This document shows, in pieces, positions 37,601 through 44,495 of a DNA stretch of 64,000 nucleotides (position 1 is its first letter; every line of letters starts with the position of its first letter). The notes under the pieces are model-generated. The model ran no database searches. It was given only the letters and a program-made list of their open reading frames with translations, and was not told the origin of the DNA. This stretch comes from Spirosoma sp. (GTDB taxonomy: Bacteria; Bacteroidota; Bacteroidia; Cytophagales; Spirosomataceae): the NCBI RefSeq assembly GCF_026391055.1, contig NZ_JAPLET010000026.1:917125-981124 (forward strand), read 5' to 3'. Position numbers and translations under genes: made by a program.

Positions 37601-37990
37601 GCGCAGAATAAACGGGGGTTGCGAACCGGGCGGAAAACTGGACTGAGCCCGGTTTGAGTAGGCCGACACCTCCGCAGCCGCCTGGGCCATGTTGGTACCT
37701 TCGTAGAACGACAGCTTCAGGAGCGTAATGCCCTGGATGTTTTTCGTCTCAATACTTTTCACCCCCGACACATACAGCAACAGGTTGACGTATTGCTTCC
37801 CGAAGAACGACTCCATCTGGTTGGGCGTATAGCCCCCAAAGGGTTGGGAAATGTAAATGACCGGCAGATTCAGGTTCGGGAAAATGTCAATCTTAATCGT
37901 GCGAACAGCACCAATACCGAAATAAAATAGGCTGGCTACAAGCACCAAAATGGTAATTGGCTTTCGTAACGCAGAGCGGATCAAATTCAT
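34676..37990 (-). CDS. RND efflux transporter permease with EF-hand-like loop
   Basis: An 1104-residue inner-membrane, proton-driven AcrB/HAE-type pump with 12 TM segments and two periplasmic porter loops. TM4 holds the proton-relay pair as Asp400-Glu401 (GILVDESTVTIENI); this Asp-Glu form is found in a subgroup of the family, whereas AcrB has Asp-Asp. The cytoplasmic loop between the halves (about 490-560) is enlarged: an Asn/Gly-rich linker (HVIAVNGNGKAGVNGK) and then DLNNDGKISFFE at 542-553, which matches the EF-hand calcium loop at positions 1, 3, 5, 6, 8 and 12. No outer-membrane factor gene is adjacent. The substrate is unknown. Confidence 0.94.
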   Translation of the reverse strand: MNLIRSALRKPITILVLVASLFYFGIGAVRTIKIDIFPNLNLPVIYISQPFGGYTPNQMESFFGKQYVNLLLYVSGVKSIETKNIQGITLLKLSFYEGTNMAQAAAEVSAYSNRAQSSFPPGSQPPFILRFDASTLPVGQLVLSSPQRTNNELQDLANVYIRSGFTSIPGLVSPAPFGGNARSIVIKADPELLRSHNLTPDQLVAALRINNQATPAGNVRIGDFNYFTPANTTVKNIQDFGDIPLYTGSVQNLYLKDVATIEDGADITQGYVLVNGKRSVYLPITKSADASTWEVVQNLKAALPRFQALLPEDVKLTYTFDQSVYVINAVESLMTEGAIGAILTGLMVLLFLGDVRGALIVIITIPTCIISGVLFLSLFGQTINIMTLSGLSLAIGILVDESTVTIENIHQHMDMGKPKALAIWDACKEIAFSKLLILFCILAVFAPAFTMTGIPGALFLPLALAIGFSMVTSYLMAQTLVPVLANWMMKEHHPASNGKATKPEPVNGHVIAVNGNGKAGVNGKHTQDDILQEKTKIAHRIDLNNDGKISFFERVRARFVRFIGRMLPYRKVIVGVYVVGALAIAFVLINSIGRDVLPKAGGGQFQVRLRNPDGTRLEKTEATMLKTIDVLNKMVGKENIEITSAMVGMHGAQFSTSPIYLFMAGPQEGVLQVSLKDDYDADLDELKDRFRASMKKALPGVKLSFEPIELTDKILSQGSPTPIEVKLSGKNKQQNEEYANKVIAKLNKIPYLRDVQIGQATKSPAINVNIDRTRAAQLGTDISSISRSLIAATSSSRYTEKSVWIDPKSSQTYTVQVQVPENRMTSVNDLGEIPILPNSNRPVLSDVATLQEGTTYGENDNIGAIPVLSVTANLNDIDLGTAARDVQKAIDSLGELPRGLTVKMQGLTQVLIDTLDSLQTGLITAIVVIFLMLAANFQSFKVSLVVLCTVPAVLVGSLVLLMLTGSTLNLQSYMGMIMSVGVSISNAVLMVTNAEELRMRNGNALLAAREAASLRMRPILMTSVAMVVGMIPMASGLGEGGSQSAPLGRAVIGGLIASTFAALFILPLAFAWVQGKTSTESVSLDPEDKDSKYYISPSYETVTK

Positions 37991-37991
37991 A

Positions 37992-38309
37992 TTAAATTAA
38001 AATCATTTTAAATGAATAACGTTGTTGGGCCGGTTCGTTTATTCGTTTCATCCAGCTCATTAGCTGATCGAAAGAAAAATCGAATAAAACCCAATTTTTT
38101 CCACAATACATCACATAGAGCGGTATATTATATTGAAAGTTAAGGATTTTATACGATACTACTTTAGTCTTCTTTACCACCTTTAGAGGCTTTTGGCAAC
38201 CATTTTCTACTATAAAATCATAGACATAATTTATACTCAGGTTACTCTTTAAGTAAAAACACTTACCCTTAAAAACGCCCTTTTGGTCATTTGTAAGGGT
38301 ACCTACCAA
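37992..38309 (-). CDS. Possible small AT-rich protein upstream of the RND operon
   Basis: A 105-codon open frame ending 1 base before the permease ATG. The only start is TTG at 38309, just after a stop. The peptide has protein-like character (many Tyr, Trp, Cys; SYKILNFQYNIPLYVMYCG) but no family is recognised and there is no signal peptide. It could be a short real gene coupled to the pump, a decayed gene, or chance in AT-rich leader DNA. Confidence 0.33.
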   Translation of the reverse strand: MVGTLTNDQKGVFKGKCFYLKSNLSINYVYDFIVENGCQKPLKVVKKTKVVSYKILNFQYNIPLYVMYCGKNWVLFDFSFDQLMSWMKRINEPAQQRYSFKMILI

Positions 38310-38407
38310 GTCTACAATTTACCTTTTACAGATAGGATGCCAGCACTGTCCCTTCATGAAACCGTCTGATCTCTAAGCCTGGTTTCGACTGAAAATGGCA
38401 TAAAAAA

Positions 38408-38433
38408 GGTGTCGGGTTAATTAACCCGACACC
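38408..38433 (-). terminator. Intrinsic terminator of fbaA
   Basis: A 13-bp palindrome GGTGTCGGGTTAA/TTAACCCGACACC with no unpaired bases between the arms. On the minus strand it is followed directly by a run of six T, starting 25 bases after the aldolase stop codon. A typical Rho-independent terminator. Confidence 0.85.
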
Positions 38434-38458
38434 CCTGTAAACACTAAACCAAAACTGA

Positions 38459-39538
38459 CTAGGCCAGCCGGTTGATGCAGTTCAAATCTTCGAACGCAAT
38501 TTTCAGGCGCTGAACCATGCTTTCTTCGCCTTTACGTAGCCACACGCGTGGATCGTAGTATTTTTTGTTTGGCGAATCGGCGCCTTCGGGGTTACCCAAC
38601 TGCGATTGCAGATAGCCTTCTTTCGACTTATAGTATTTCAGGATACCTTCCCACATGGCCCACTGCATGTCGGTATCAAGATTCATTTTCACGGCACCGT
38701 AGCGGATAGCTTCCCGGATTTCTTCGCGGCTCGAACCCGATCCACCATGGAATACGAAATTCACTGGCAGCGGCCCCGTGTTGTAATGCTCCTGAATGTA
38801 TTTCTGCGAGTTGTCCAGAATGATCGGCGACAGCTTCACATTACCGGGCTTATATACACCGTGTACGTTACCGAAAGCAGCGGCAATCGTGAAGTTCGGC
38901 GAAATTTTGCTCAGTTCTTCATAGGCATAAGCCACTTCAGAAGGCTGCGTGTACAGTTTTGAATCGTCAACGTCTGTGTTATCGACGCCATCTTCTTCGC
39001 CACCCGTTACGCCTAATTCGATTTCGAGCGTCATGCCGATTTTGGCCATGCGCTCAAAGTATTTCGAGCAGATTTCGATGTTCTCTTCAATCGGCTCTTC
39101 CGACAGGTCGAGCATGTGCGACGAGTACAGCGGCTTGCCCGTTTGGTCAAAATGCTTTTCACCAGCGGTCAGTAGACCATCAATCCAGGGAAGCAGTTTC
39201 TTCGCGCAATGGTCGGTATGCAGAATAACAGGTACGCCATACAGTTCAGCGATGTGATGAACGTGCAAAGCGCCTGAGATAGACCCAGCAATGGCCGCCT
39301 GTTGCTTATCGTTCGGCAGAGACTTACCGGCGTAAAAAATACCTCCACCGTTCGAGAACTGAACGATTACCGGAGAGTTAACCGCTTTTGCTGTTTCCAG
39401 TACGGCGTTGACGGAGTCCGTGCCAACAACATTGACGGCGGGAAGGGCGTAATCATTTTCGTTGGCGTGACGGAAAATTTCGGTAACGCCTTCGCCGGTC
39501 ACAACACCGGGAGCAAAACGGGTGGCTACTTCACTCAT
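38459..39538 (-). CDS. fbaA: Class II fructose-bisphosphate aldolase
   Basis: A 359-residue zinc-dependent class IIA aldolase that interconverts fructose 1,6-bisphosphate with glyceraldehyde 3-phosphate and dihydroxyacetone phosphate in glycolysis and gluconeogenesis. Visible are the zinc/catalytic motif ILHTDHCAKKLL, the second signature LEIELGVTGGEEDGVD, the FGNVHGVYKPGNV zinc-His region, and the phosphate site VFHGGSGSS with MNLDTDMQWA. The length is right for the IIA subgroup. It is a single-gene unit with its own terminator. Confidence 0.97.
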   Translation of the reverse strand: MSEVATRFAPGVVTGEGVTEIFRHANENDYALPAVNVVGTDSVNAVLETAKAVNSPVIVQFSNGGGIFYAGKSLPNDKQQAAIAGSISGALHVHHIAELYGVPVILHTDHCAKKLLPWIDGLLTAGEKHFDQTGKPLYSSHMLDLSEEPIEENIEICSKYFERMAKIGMTLEIELGVTGGEEDGVDNTDVDDSKLYTQPSEVAYAYEELSKISPNFTIAAAFGNVHGVYKPGNVKLSPIILDNSQKYIQEHYNTGPLPVNFVFHGGSGSSREEIREAIRYGAVKMNLDTDMQWAMWEGILKYYKSKEGYLQSQLGNPEGADSPNKKYYDPRVWLRKGEESMVQRLKIAFEDLNCINRLA

Positions 39539-39970
39539 AATTGGGATTTATTTTGGATTCGTTCAAGAAATAGTTTACCGAAAAAGAGGACGGCTAACCT
39601 ATTTAACTTCAGGTGGTAAAGTTGGGGATATTGTAAAAAAAATACTAATCTTACGAATAGGCATCTTGGCTGATCGACTAATTAATATTTTCCTAAAGAA
39701 CACTTTTCCCACCAATTTTAGTCCTGTAAACTAACCCCTTAAACCTGTGAAAACCCTCTTCTTCTGCCCGCTCTGAGGTATGGCAGATCTTGGTATGGCA
39801 GAACAAATACATCGTCATAAAAACCAGCCGAAAACCACTGGCAGTTCTGATTCGTTTATAACCTGGGCCTCATCAATGTCTGGAATGGAAGGTATGATTT
39901 TTGTTACATATTCTGAGTAACTTCGTAAAAGCCTACCACCCGGAGGCCAAACAGCCCTAAATTCAGTTTC
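39539..39970. other. Divergent intergenic region between fbaA and an exported orphan
   Basis: About 430 bp holding both divergent promoters. No convincing gene. A short direct repeat (TATGGCAGA at 39779-39787 and TATGGCAGA at 39794-39802) is the only structure noticed. No consensus TAnnTTTG box could be assigned with confidence for either direction. Confidence 0.45.
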
Positions 39971-41542
39971 ATGCGCCATACTTTATCCATAGCCTGTCTA
40001 TTTCTTCTGGTCGTCAGTTTTCGACCTGCATGGGCACAATTGGCGCAATCCATGCGAATTGAGATTCCATCTGACCCAAATGAAGCTGAATCATTTGATG
40101 TAACCCCCCTGTCAGAACGCGGTGTATTGATGACGATTCGGACCGGCAATTTTACGGATAACGCACCGATCAAACTGAACTTCCAGAAGTACGACATTAA
40201 CCTTAAACCCGTCTGGCATACCGAATTCAAGCAGGATATTAAATACAAGCCAATCACTACTTATGAGTCCGACCAGTATGTTTACCACCTCTTTCGGGAA
40301 TACGACGGTAGCCAGTACCAGTTTCTACGGCTGCACCTTGATGATGGCGTGATTGAGACTTTTGAAGGTAAGCTTATTGATCAACTGGATGTGCACGAGT
40401 TCAAGGTGATGGGTAGCCAGGCATATGTAAGTGGCTTTCACCACGGCCGCCCGGTTGTTATGTCGTTCTCGTTCTTCGACCGAACCGTAAAGGTACTGCC
40501 CGGCCTGTATGCGAACCGAACGGAAATTAGTAGCCTCGAAATCGACGAAGCCCGGCATGAAGTTAACGTGCTGGTTCATTCCCTCCGACGTCATTGCAAG
40601 TTTTCGATCCGAACGTATAATTACGACAGTAAACTTATGCGAACTCTCGACTTCGATGGTGCTAAGAACAGTCTCATCTCGGGAAAGTTGCTGCCCGTCA
40701 ATCAGCAGGAGTCTATTCTGGTCGGCAATTACTCCACGGATTGCACACCCTACTCGCAGGGAATCTACGTAGCGCGTATCCATCATGGCGAGGGGGGAAT
40801 CGTATCGACTACAGAGACAGTCAACGACATTCAATACATCGAGTTTTCGCAGCTCCAAAACTTTTTCAACTACCTGAAACCCCACCGGCAGCAAAAGCTG
40901 CTGGCGAAGGCTCAGAAAATGAAGGAAGAGGGCAAAGACTATAAATTCCGCTACCGACTGCTGGTTCATGACCTGAAGCCCACTCCCAACGGCCTCACGC
41001 TCGTTGCCGAAGTGTATTACCCACAATACCGGGGCAGCACGCTTGCCTATGGCGGTTACCTGCGCGGAGCCGACCGTTACGAAGGCTTTCGATACACCCA
41101 TGCCTTCATTTGCGGCTTCGACAAACAGGGGAAGCTCTTATGGGACAACTGCTTCCCGATTAAGGAACTGCTTAGTACAGAACTAACGGAAATGGTACAG
41201 GTCTCTCAGCAGAACGATAAAATGGTGTTGGCCTATCCCAACGATGGCGAAATCAATACAGAGGTCATCCAGGAGAATAAAGTGGTAAAAGAAACCGAGA
41301 AATTTAAGCTCAAGACCAACGCCGAAAATGAAAAAGTGACGTTCTCGGCCCAGGATAATCTGATGGCCTGGTACGACCGGCACTTCATAGCCTGTGGCTT
41401 TCAGAAAATAGCTGCCACAAAAAACGTATCAGCTGTTCAGCGGGAGGTTTTTTACTTGAACAAGTTAACTTATAGCGAAGAAAATCACCCCCCCGACTCC
41501 AACAAGGCAACTACCCGAAAAAACGACGGATCAGGACGATAA
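39971..41542 (+). CDS. Exported protein of unknown function
   Basis: A 523-residue protein with a clear signal peptide (1-22, ending PAWAQ). The rest is beta-rich with repeated patterns of short strands (KYDINLKPVWHTEFK, YVYHLFREYDG, YVSGFHHGRPVVMSF), compatible with a WD/kelch-like or other beta-propeller architecture, although no standard repeat is recognised. A helical insertion near 290-315 (FFNYLKPHRQQKLLAKAQKM) breaks the strands. The C-terminal 30 residues are polar. Its 3' end overlaps the convergent DUF2905 gene by 32 bases. Function unknown; periplasmic or surface location inferred. Confidence 0.75.
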   Translation: MRHTLSIACLFLLVVSFRPAWAQLAQSMRIEIPSDPNEAESFDVTPLSERGVLMTIRTGNFTDNAPIKLNFQKYDINLKPVWHTEFKQDIKYKPITTYESDQYVYHLFREYDGSQYQFLRLHLDDGVIETFEGKLIDQLDVHEFKVMGSQAYVSGFHHGRPVVMSFSFFDRTVKVLPGLYANRTEISSLEIDEARHEVNVLVHSLRRHCKFSIRTYNYDSKLMRTLDFDGAKNSLISGKLLPVNQQESILVGNYSTDCTPYSQGIYVARIHHGEGGIVSTTETVNDIQYIEFSQLQNFFNYLKPHRQQKLLAKAQKMKEEGKDYKFRYRLLVHDLKPTPNGLTLVAEVYYPQYRGSTLAYGGYLRGADRYEGFRYTHAFICGFDKQGKLLWDNCFPIKELLSTELTEMVQVSQQNDKMVLAYPNDGEINTEVIQENKVVKETEKFKLKTNAENEKVTFSAQDNLMAWYDRHFIACGFQKIAATKNVSAVQREVFYLNKLTYSEENHPPDSNKATTRKNDGSGR

Positions 41543-41741
41543 GAAGATTCAGGACGATACTCACCACAATGCAGGTCACAATAGGGAAATAGAATCCGCC
41601 ACCGTCTTTCCCGTCAATGCGGATATCGCCGGGCAGACGCCCCAGCCAATGCAGCTTATCGCCGAAGAAGTAGATCAGTATACCAACCAGTACGATTACG
41701 GCTCCGATAAGAATAATGTATTTCCCGGCAGCAGGTGTCAT
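41511..41741 (-). CDS. DUF2905 small membrane protein
   Basis: A 76-residue protein with two TM segments (IILIGAVIVLVGILIYFFG and VTCIVVSIVLNLLIVLI) joined by the conserved loop LGRLPGDIRIDGKDGGGFYFP, which is the hallmark of DUF2905. The family is widespread and its function is not established. Its last 32 bases overlap the 3' end of the convergent exported protein. Confidence 0.9.
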   Translation of the reverse strand: MTPAAGKYIILIGAVIVLVGILIYFFGDKLHWLGRLPGDIRIDGKDGGGFYFPIVTCIVVSIVLNLLIVLIRRFFG

Positions 41742-41833
41742 AGGCTACTATTGATAAAAGTCAATTATATCTGAGAAACAAGCGAACGTGCCCGGTCGCT
41801 TCTCAGATAAATACAATATTAATAGAAGACCCC

Positions 41834-41864
41834 TTGCTTTTCAATAAAATTATTTGTACTTTTG
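41834..41864 (+). promoter_or_regulatory. Bacteroidota-type promoter for the DEAD-box helicase
   Basis: TTG at 41834-41836 and TACTTTTG at 41857-41864 are separated by 20 bases and fit the -33/-7 consensus of the main Bacteroidota sigma factor (TTTG, then TAnnTTTG). Transcription would start near 41871 and leave a 5' UTR of about 340 nt. Confidence 0.6.
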
Positions 41865-42213
41865 CACCAGATTTTACAAGCGACATCCGTTCGCGTCTCT
41901 GTTTCTCTCCTTTTTTACGTGTTGAGTTAGGTCTGACAGAGCTTATGTACGGATGTACAGGATGGGTTTCTGTGTGGACGCTCCCGAGTGGGGCACTCGG
42001 AGTGAATTCTCTTGCGCGTGGGCTAATCGTCAAATGGTCGTACCGGTAGATCCGGTCGTTGTCTTTATCCCCCTTGAAGAGGTACGGGGTGATGGTCCTG
42101 TTGGGTCGTTGGGGCAGCTTGGTTCGTTGGGCAATTCTCGCATTATCGCGCCGTTCACTGGCACATACTCGTCTTCGTTTGGATGATTCATTTTATTTAA
42201 TCATTTCCAATTA
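41865..42213 (+). promoter_or_regulatory. Long 5' leader of the DEAD-box helicase gene
   Basis: About 340 nt between the promoter and the ATG, with GC content like genes and several short stems, for example CCGAGTG/CACTCGG (41984-41990 with 41994-42000). Small frames run through it but none is convincing. Long leaders in RNA helicase and cold-shock genes often control translation by temperature or by the protein itself; that reading here is inference. Confidence 0.45.
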
Positions 42214-44397
42214 ATGAAAACGAAAACAACTAAATCAGCCGATCAGGATGACTTCCTGGACATTGAAAAAATAGCCACGGAAATGGCCGCCAGCGCGGTC
42301 GCTCCTGCTGATTCGGCAACTACCGAAGCTAAAACAGCTAAGGTTCCCAAAAAGAAAGTAGCAAAACCAGCCGTTGAAGCCGGTTTTGACGATACCGCAG
42401 CCGAAATCGTTGCGGAAGGTGTGGCCGATAAAGTCGTCATCGTGGCCGATGAGCCCCTCACACACGTTGAAGAACCTAAAGCAGCAGCTTCGACTACGCC
42501 TGTAGCAGACGTAACAACGCCCAAGGTTGACCCCAATCAGATTTTATTCTCCAGTCTGGCCATTTCAGCCGAAGTATTACAGGCCGTTACGGACATGGGC
42601 TTTGTTAGCCCATCGCCCATCCAGGCCGAAGCGATTCCGCCTATTCTGGACGGTCGCGATGTAATCGGACAGGCCCAGACGGGTACCGGTAAAACGGCCG
42701 CCTTTGGTATCCCTGCACTCGACCTGATCGATGTTCAGGATCGCTCGGTGCAAACGCTTATCCTTTGCCCAACGCGAGAACTGGCGTTGCAGGTAGCCGA
42801 AGAGATCAAAAAACTGGCTAAATACAAACGTGGTATCCGTATCGAAGCCATCTATGGTGGTGACTCCATTGAGCGCCAGATCCGGTCACTCAAAAGCGGT
42901 GTGCATATCGTGATCGGTACACCCGGTCGTGTAATGGACCACATGGAGCGGAATACCCTCAAGCTCAATAACGTTAAGATGATGATTCTTGACGAAGCGG
43001 ATGAGATGCTGGACATGGGCTTCCGTGAAGATATTGAGAGCATTCTGGAAGAAATGCCCGAAGAGCGGCAAACGATCCTGTTCTCGGCGACGATGTCGAA
43101 GCCGATCATGCAGATCACCCAGAAGTTCCAGAAAGATCCTGTGCTGGTGAAAGTCGTCAAGAAAGAACTGACGAACGTAAACATCGAGCAGGTTTACTTT
43201 GAAGTGAAATCGAAAGCAAAAGTTGAAGTGATGTGCCGTCTGATCGACATGTACGACCTGAAACTGCTGCTGGTATTCTGTAATACAAAGCGTAAAGTCG
43301 ACGAAATCGTTGAAGACCTGCAAATCCGGGGCTACCAGGCCGAAGGGTTGCACGGCGATCTGCGCCAGGCACAACGGAACAACGTCATGAGCAAATTCCG
43401 CGCTGGTACAACCAACATCCTGGTTGCTACTGACGTTGCCGCTCGTGGTATTGACGTTGACGATGTCGACGCGGTTATTAACTTCGATATTCCCCTCGAC
43501 GAAGAATATTATGTACACCGGATTGGCCGGACAGGCCGTGCGGGTAAATCGGGCCGGGCGTTCTCGTTCGTAGGCCGCGATGAGAAATACCGCTTCCGCG
43601 AAATCCAGACCTATACAAAAGTTAAGGTTGAGAAAGGTGTTATTCCTTCCTTCGAAGACATCGTTGGTGTTCGCAAAGCCCGTTTCATCGAGCAATTGCA
43701 ACAGACGATTCAGGAAAGTAAAGACCTGAACCTGTATGACGATTTACTAACGCAGCTTAACCACGCCGGTTTCTCGACCGAGCAGATTGTAGCCGCGCTG
43801 GTAAAACGCAGCATGGGTCTGGAAAAGAACGAATTTGCTGATCAGAACCTCAATCTGGAAGATGATCGCCGGAATGGCCGCGACAAATACGCCGACCGTG
43901 GTCGGGGTGAAGGCGGTGGCCGCTTCGAAGATCGTCGGGGCGGGTCACGCTTTGGCGACCGCGATGAGCGGGGCAACAGCTCCCGTTTCGGTGACCGCCG
44001 TGAGGGTGGCGATCGGGGTGCCCGTAACGACGGACCGTCCCGCTTTGGCGACCGCCGAAATGACGGTGGTGACCGTCCACGTTTCAACGACCGGGATCGG
44101 TCGGGCGCAGGTAAACCTTATTTCGACCGCGACGATCAGCGTGTTCCCCGCGAGCGCGAAGCAAACATGACCCGCCTGATGGTGAGCATTGGCCGCAAAG
44201 ATTTCGTCCGTCCGGGCGACATCGTAGGTGCCATTGCCGGTGAAGCCAACATTCCGGGCAACAGCATCGGCAGCATCGACATCTTCGACAAGTTCACCTA
44301 TGTCGACGTTCCGAAAGATGTAGCCAACCGCGTTGTCGACGCTATGGAAGGCAATACCATCAAAGGTCGCCGGGTTAATATTGAAGTAGCACGGTAA
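42214..44397 (+). CDS. deaD: DEAD-box RNA helicase (DeaD/CsdA-like)
   Basis: A 727-residue ATP-dependent RNA helicase for ribosome assembly or cold adaptation. An unusual 110-residue acidic, Ala/Lys-rich N-terminal extension precedes the helicase core: Q motif SPSPIQAEAIP, motif I AQTGTGKT (154-161), Ia PTRELA, Ib TPGR, II DEAD (260-263), III SAT, and VI HRIGRTGRAG. After an Arg/Gly/Asp-rich tail (about 551-645) with repeated SRFGDR units comes a DbpA-type RNA-binding domain (about 652-727, MVSIGRKDFVRPGDIVGAI), as in DeaD. Full length. It has its own promoter and long leader, and a 33-bp hairpin after the stop. Confidence 0.95.
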   Translation: MKTKTTKSADQDDFLDIEKIATEMAASAVAPADSATTEAKTAKVPKKKVAKPAVEAGFDDTAAEIVAEGVADKVVIVADEPLTHVEEPKAAASTTPVADVTTPKVDPNQILFSSLAISAEVLQAVTDMGFVSPSPIQAEAIPPILDGRDVIGQAQTGTGKTAAFGIPALDLIDVQDRSVQTLILCPTRELALQVAEEIKKLAKYKRGIRIEAIYGGDSIERQIRSLKSGVHIVIGTPGRVMDHMERNTLKLNNVKMMILDEADEMLDMGFREDIESILEEMPEERQTILFSATMSKPIMQITQKFQKDPVLVKVVKKELTNVNIEQVYFEVKSKAKVEVMCRLIDMYDLKLLLVFCNTKRKVDEIVEDLQIRGYQAEGLHGDLRQAQRNNVMSKFRAGTTNILVATDVAARGIDVDDVDAVINFDIPLDEEYYVHRIGRTGRAGKSGRAFSFVGRDEKYRFREIQTYTKVKVEKGVIPSFEDIVGVRKARFIEQLQQTIQESKDLNLYDDLLTQLNHAGFSTEQIVAALVKRSMGLEKNEFADQNLNLEDDRRNGRDKYADRGRGEGGGRFEDRRGGSRFGDRDERGNSSRFGDRREGGDRGARNDGPSRFGDRRNDGGDRPRFNDRDRSGAGKPYFDRDDQRVPREREANMTRLMVSIGRKDFVRPGDIVGAIAGEANIPGNSIGSIDIFDKFTYVDVPKDVANRVVDAMEGNTIKGRRVNIEVAR

Positions 44398-44407
44398 GCA
44401 CAAGAAA

Positions 44408-44488
44408 TAGTAAGTTCTAAAGTGAAAAAGTGGCTGACGCAGGTATAAAACACTCGCGTCAGCCACTTTTTCACTTTAGAACTTACTA
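44408..44488. terminator. 33-bp perfect inverted repeat between convergent genes
   Basis: Arms 44408-44440 and 44456-44488 are perfectly complementary, loop 15 nt. It sits between the helicase stop codon and the 3' end of the cytochrome/monooxygenase-like gene and so can end both transcripts. The innermost 13 bp are the same as in the hairpin at 5719-5819, and the loop length is the same too. Confidence 0.75.
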
Positions 44489-44495
44489 ACTTTTA

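Noticed and set aside
36774..37646. Several plus-strand frames of about 80-160 codons inside the RND and aldolase genes
   Set aside because: They are antisense to strongly conserved coding sequence, and their translations lack protein-like features.
38408..38433. Palindrome near the aldolase as an operator
   Set aside because: It lies downstream of the gene and is followed by a T run on the coding strand, so a terminator is the simpler reading.
41953..42186. 77-codon frame in the leader of the DEAD-box gene
   Set aside because: Gly/Val/Pro-rich translation without family resemblance, lies inside the inferred 5' UTR, and overlaps other equally long frames. More likely leader RNA.
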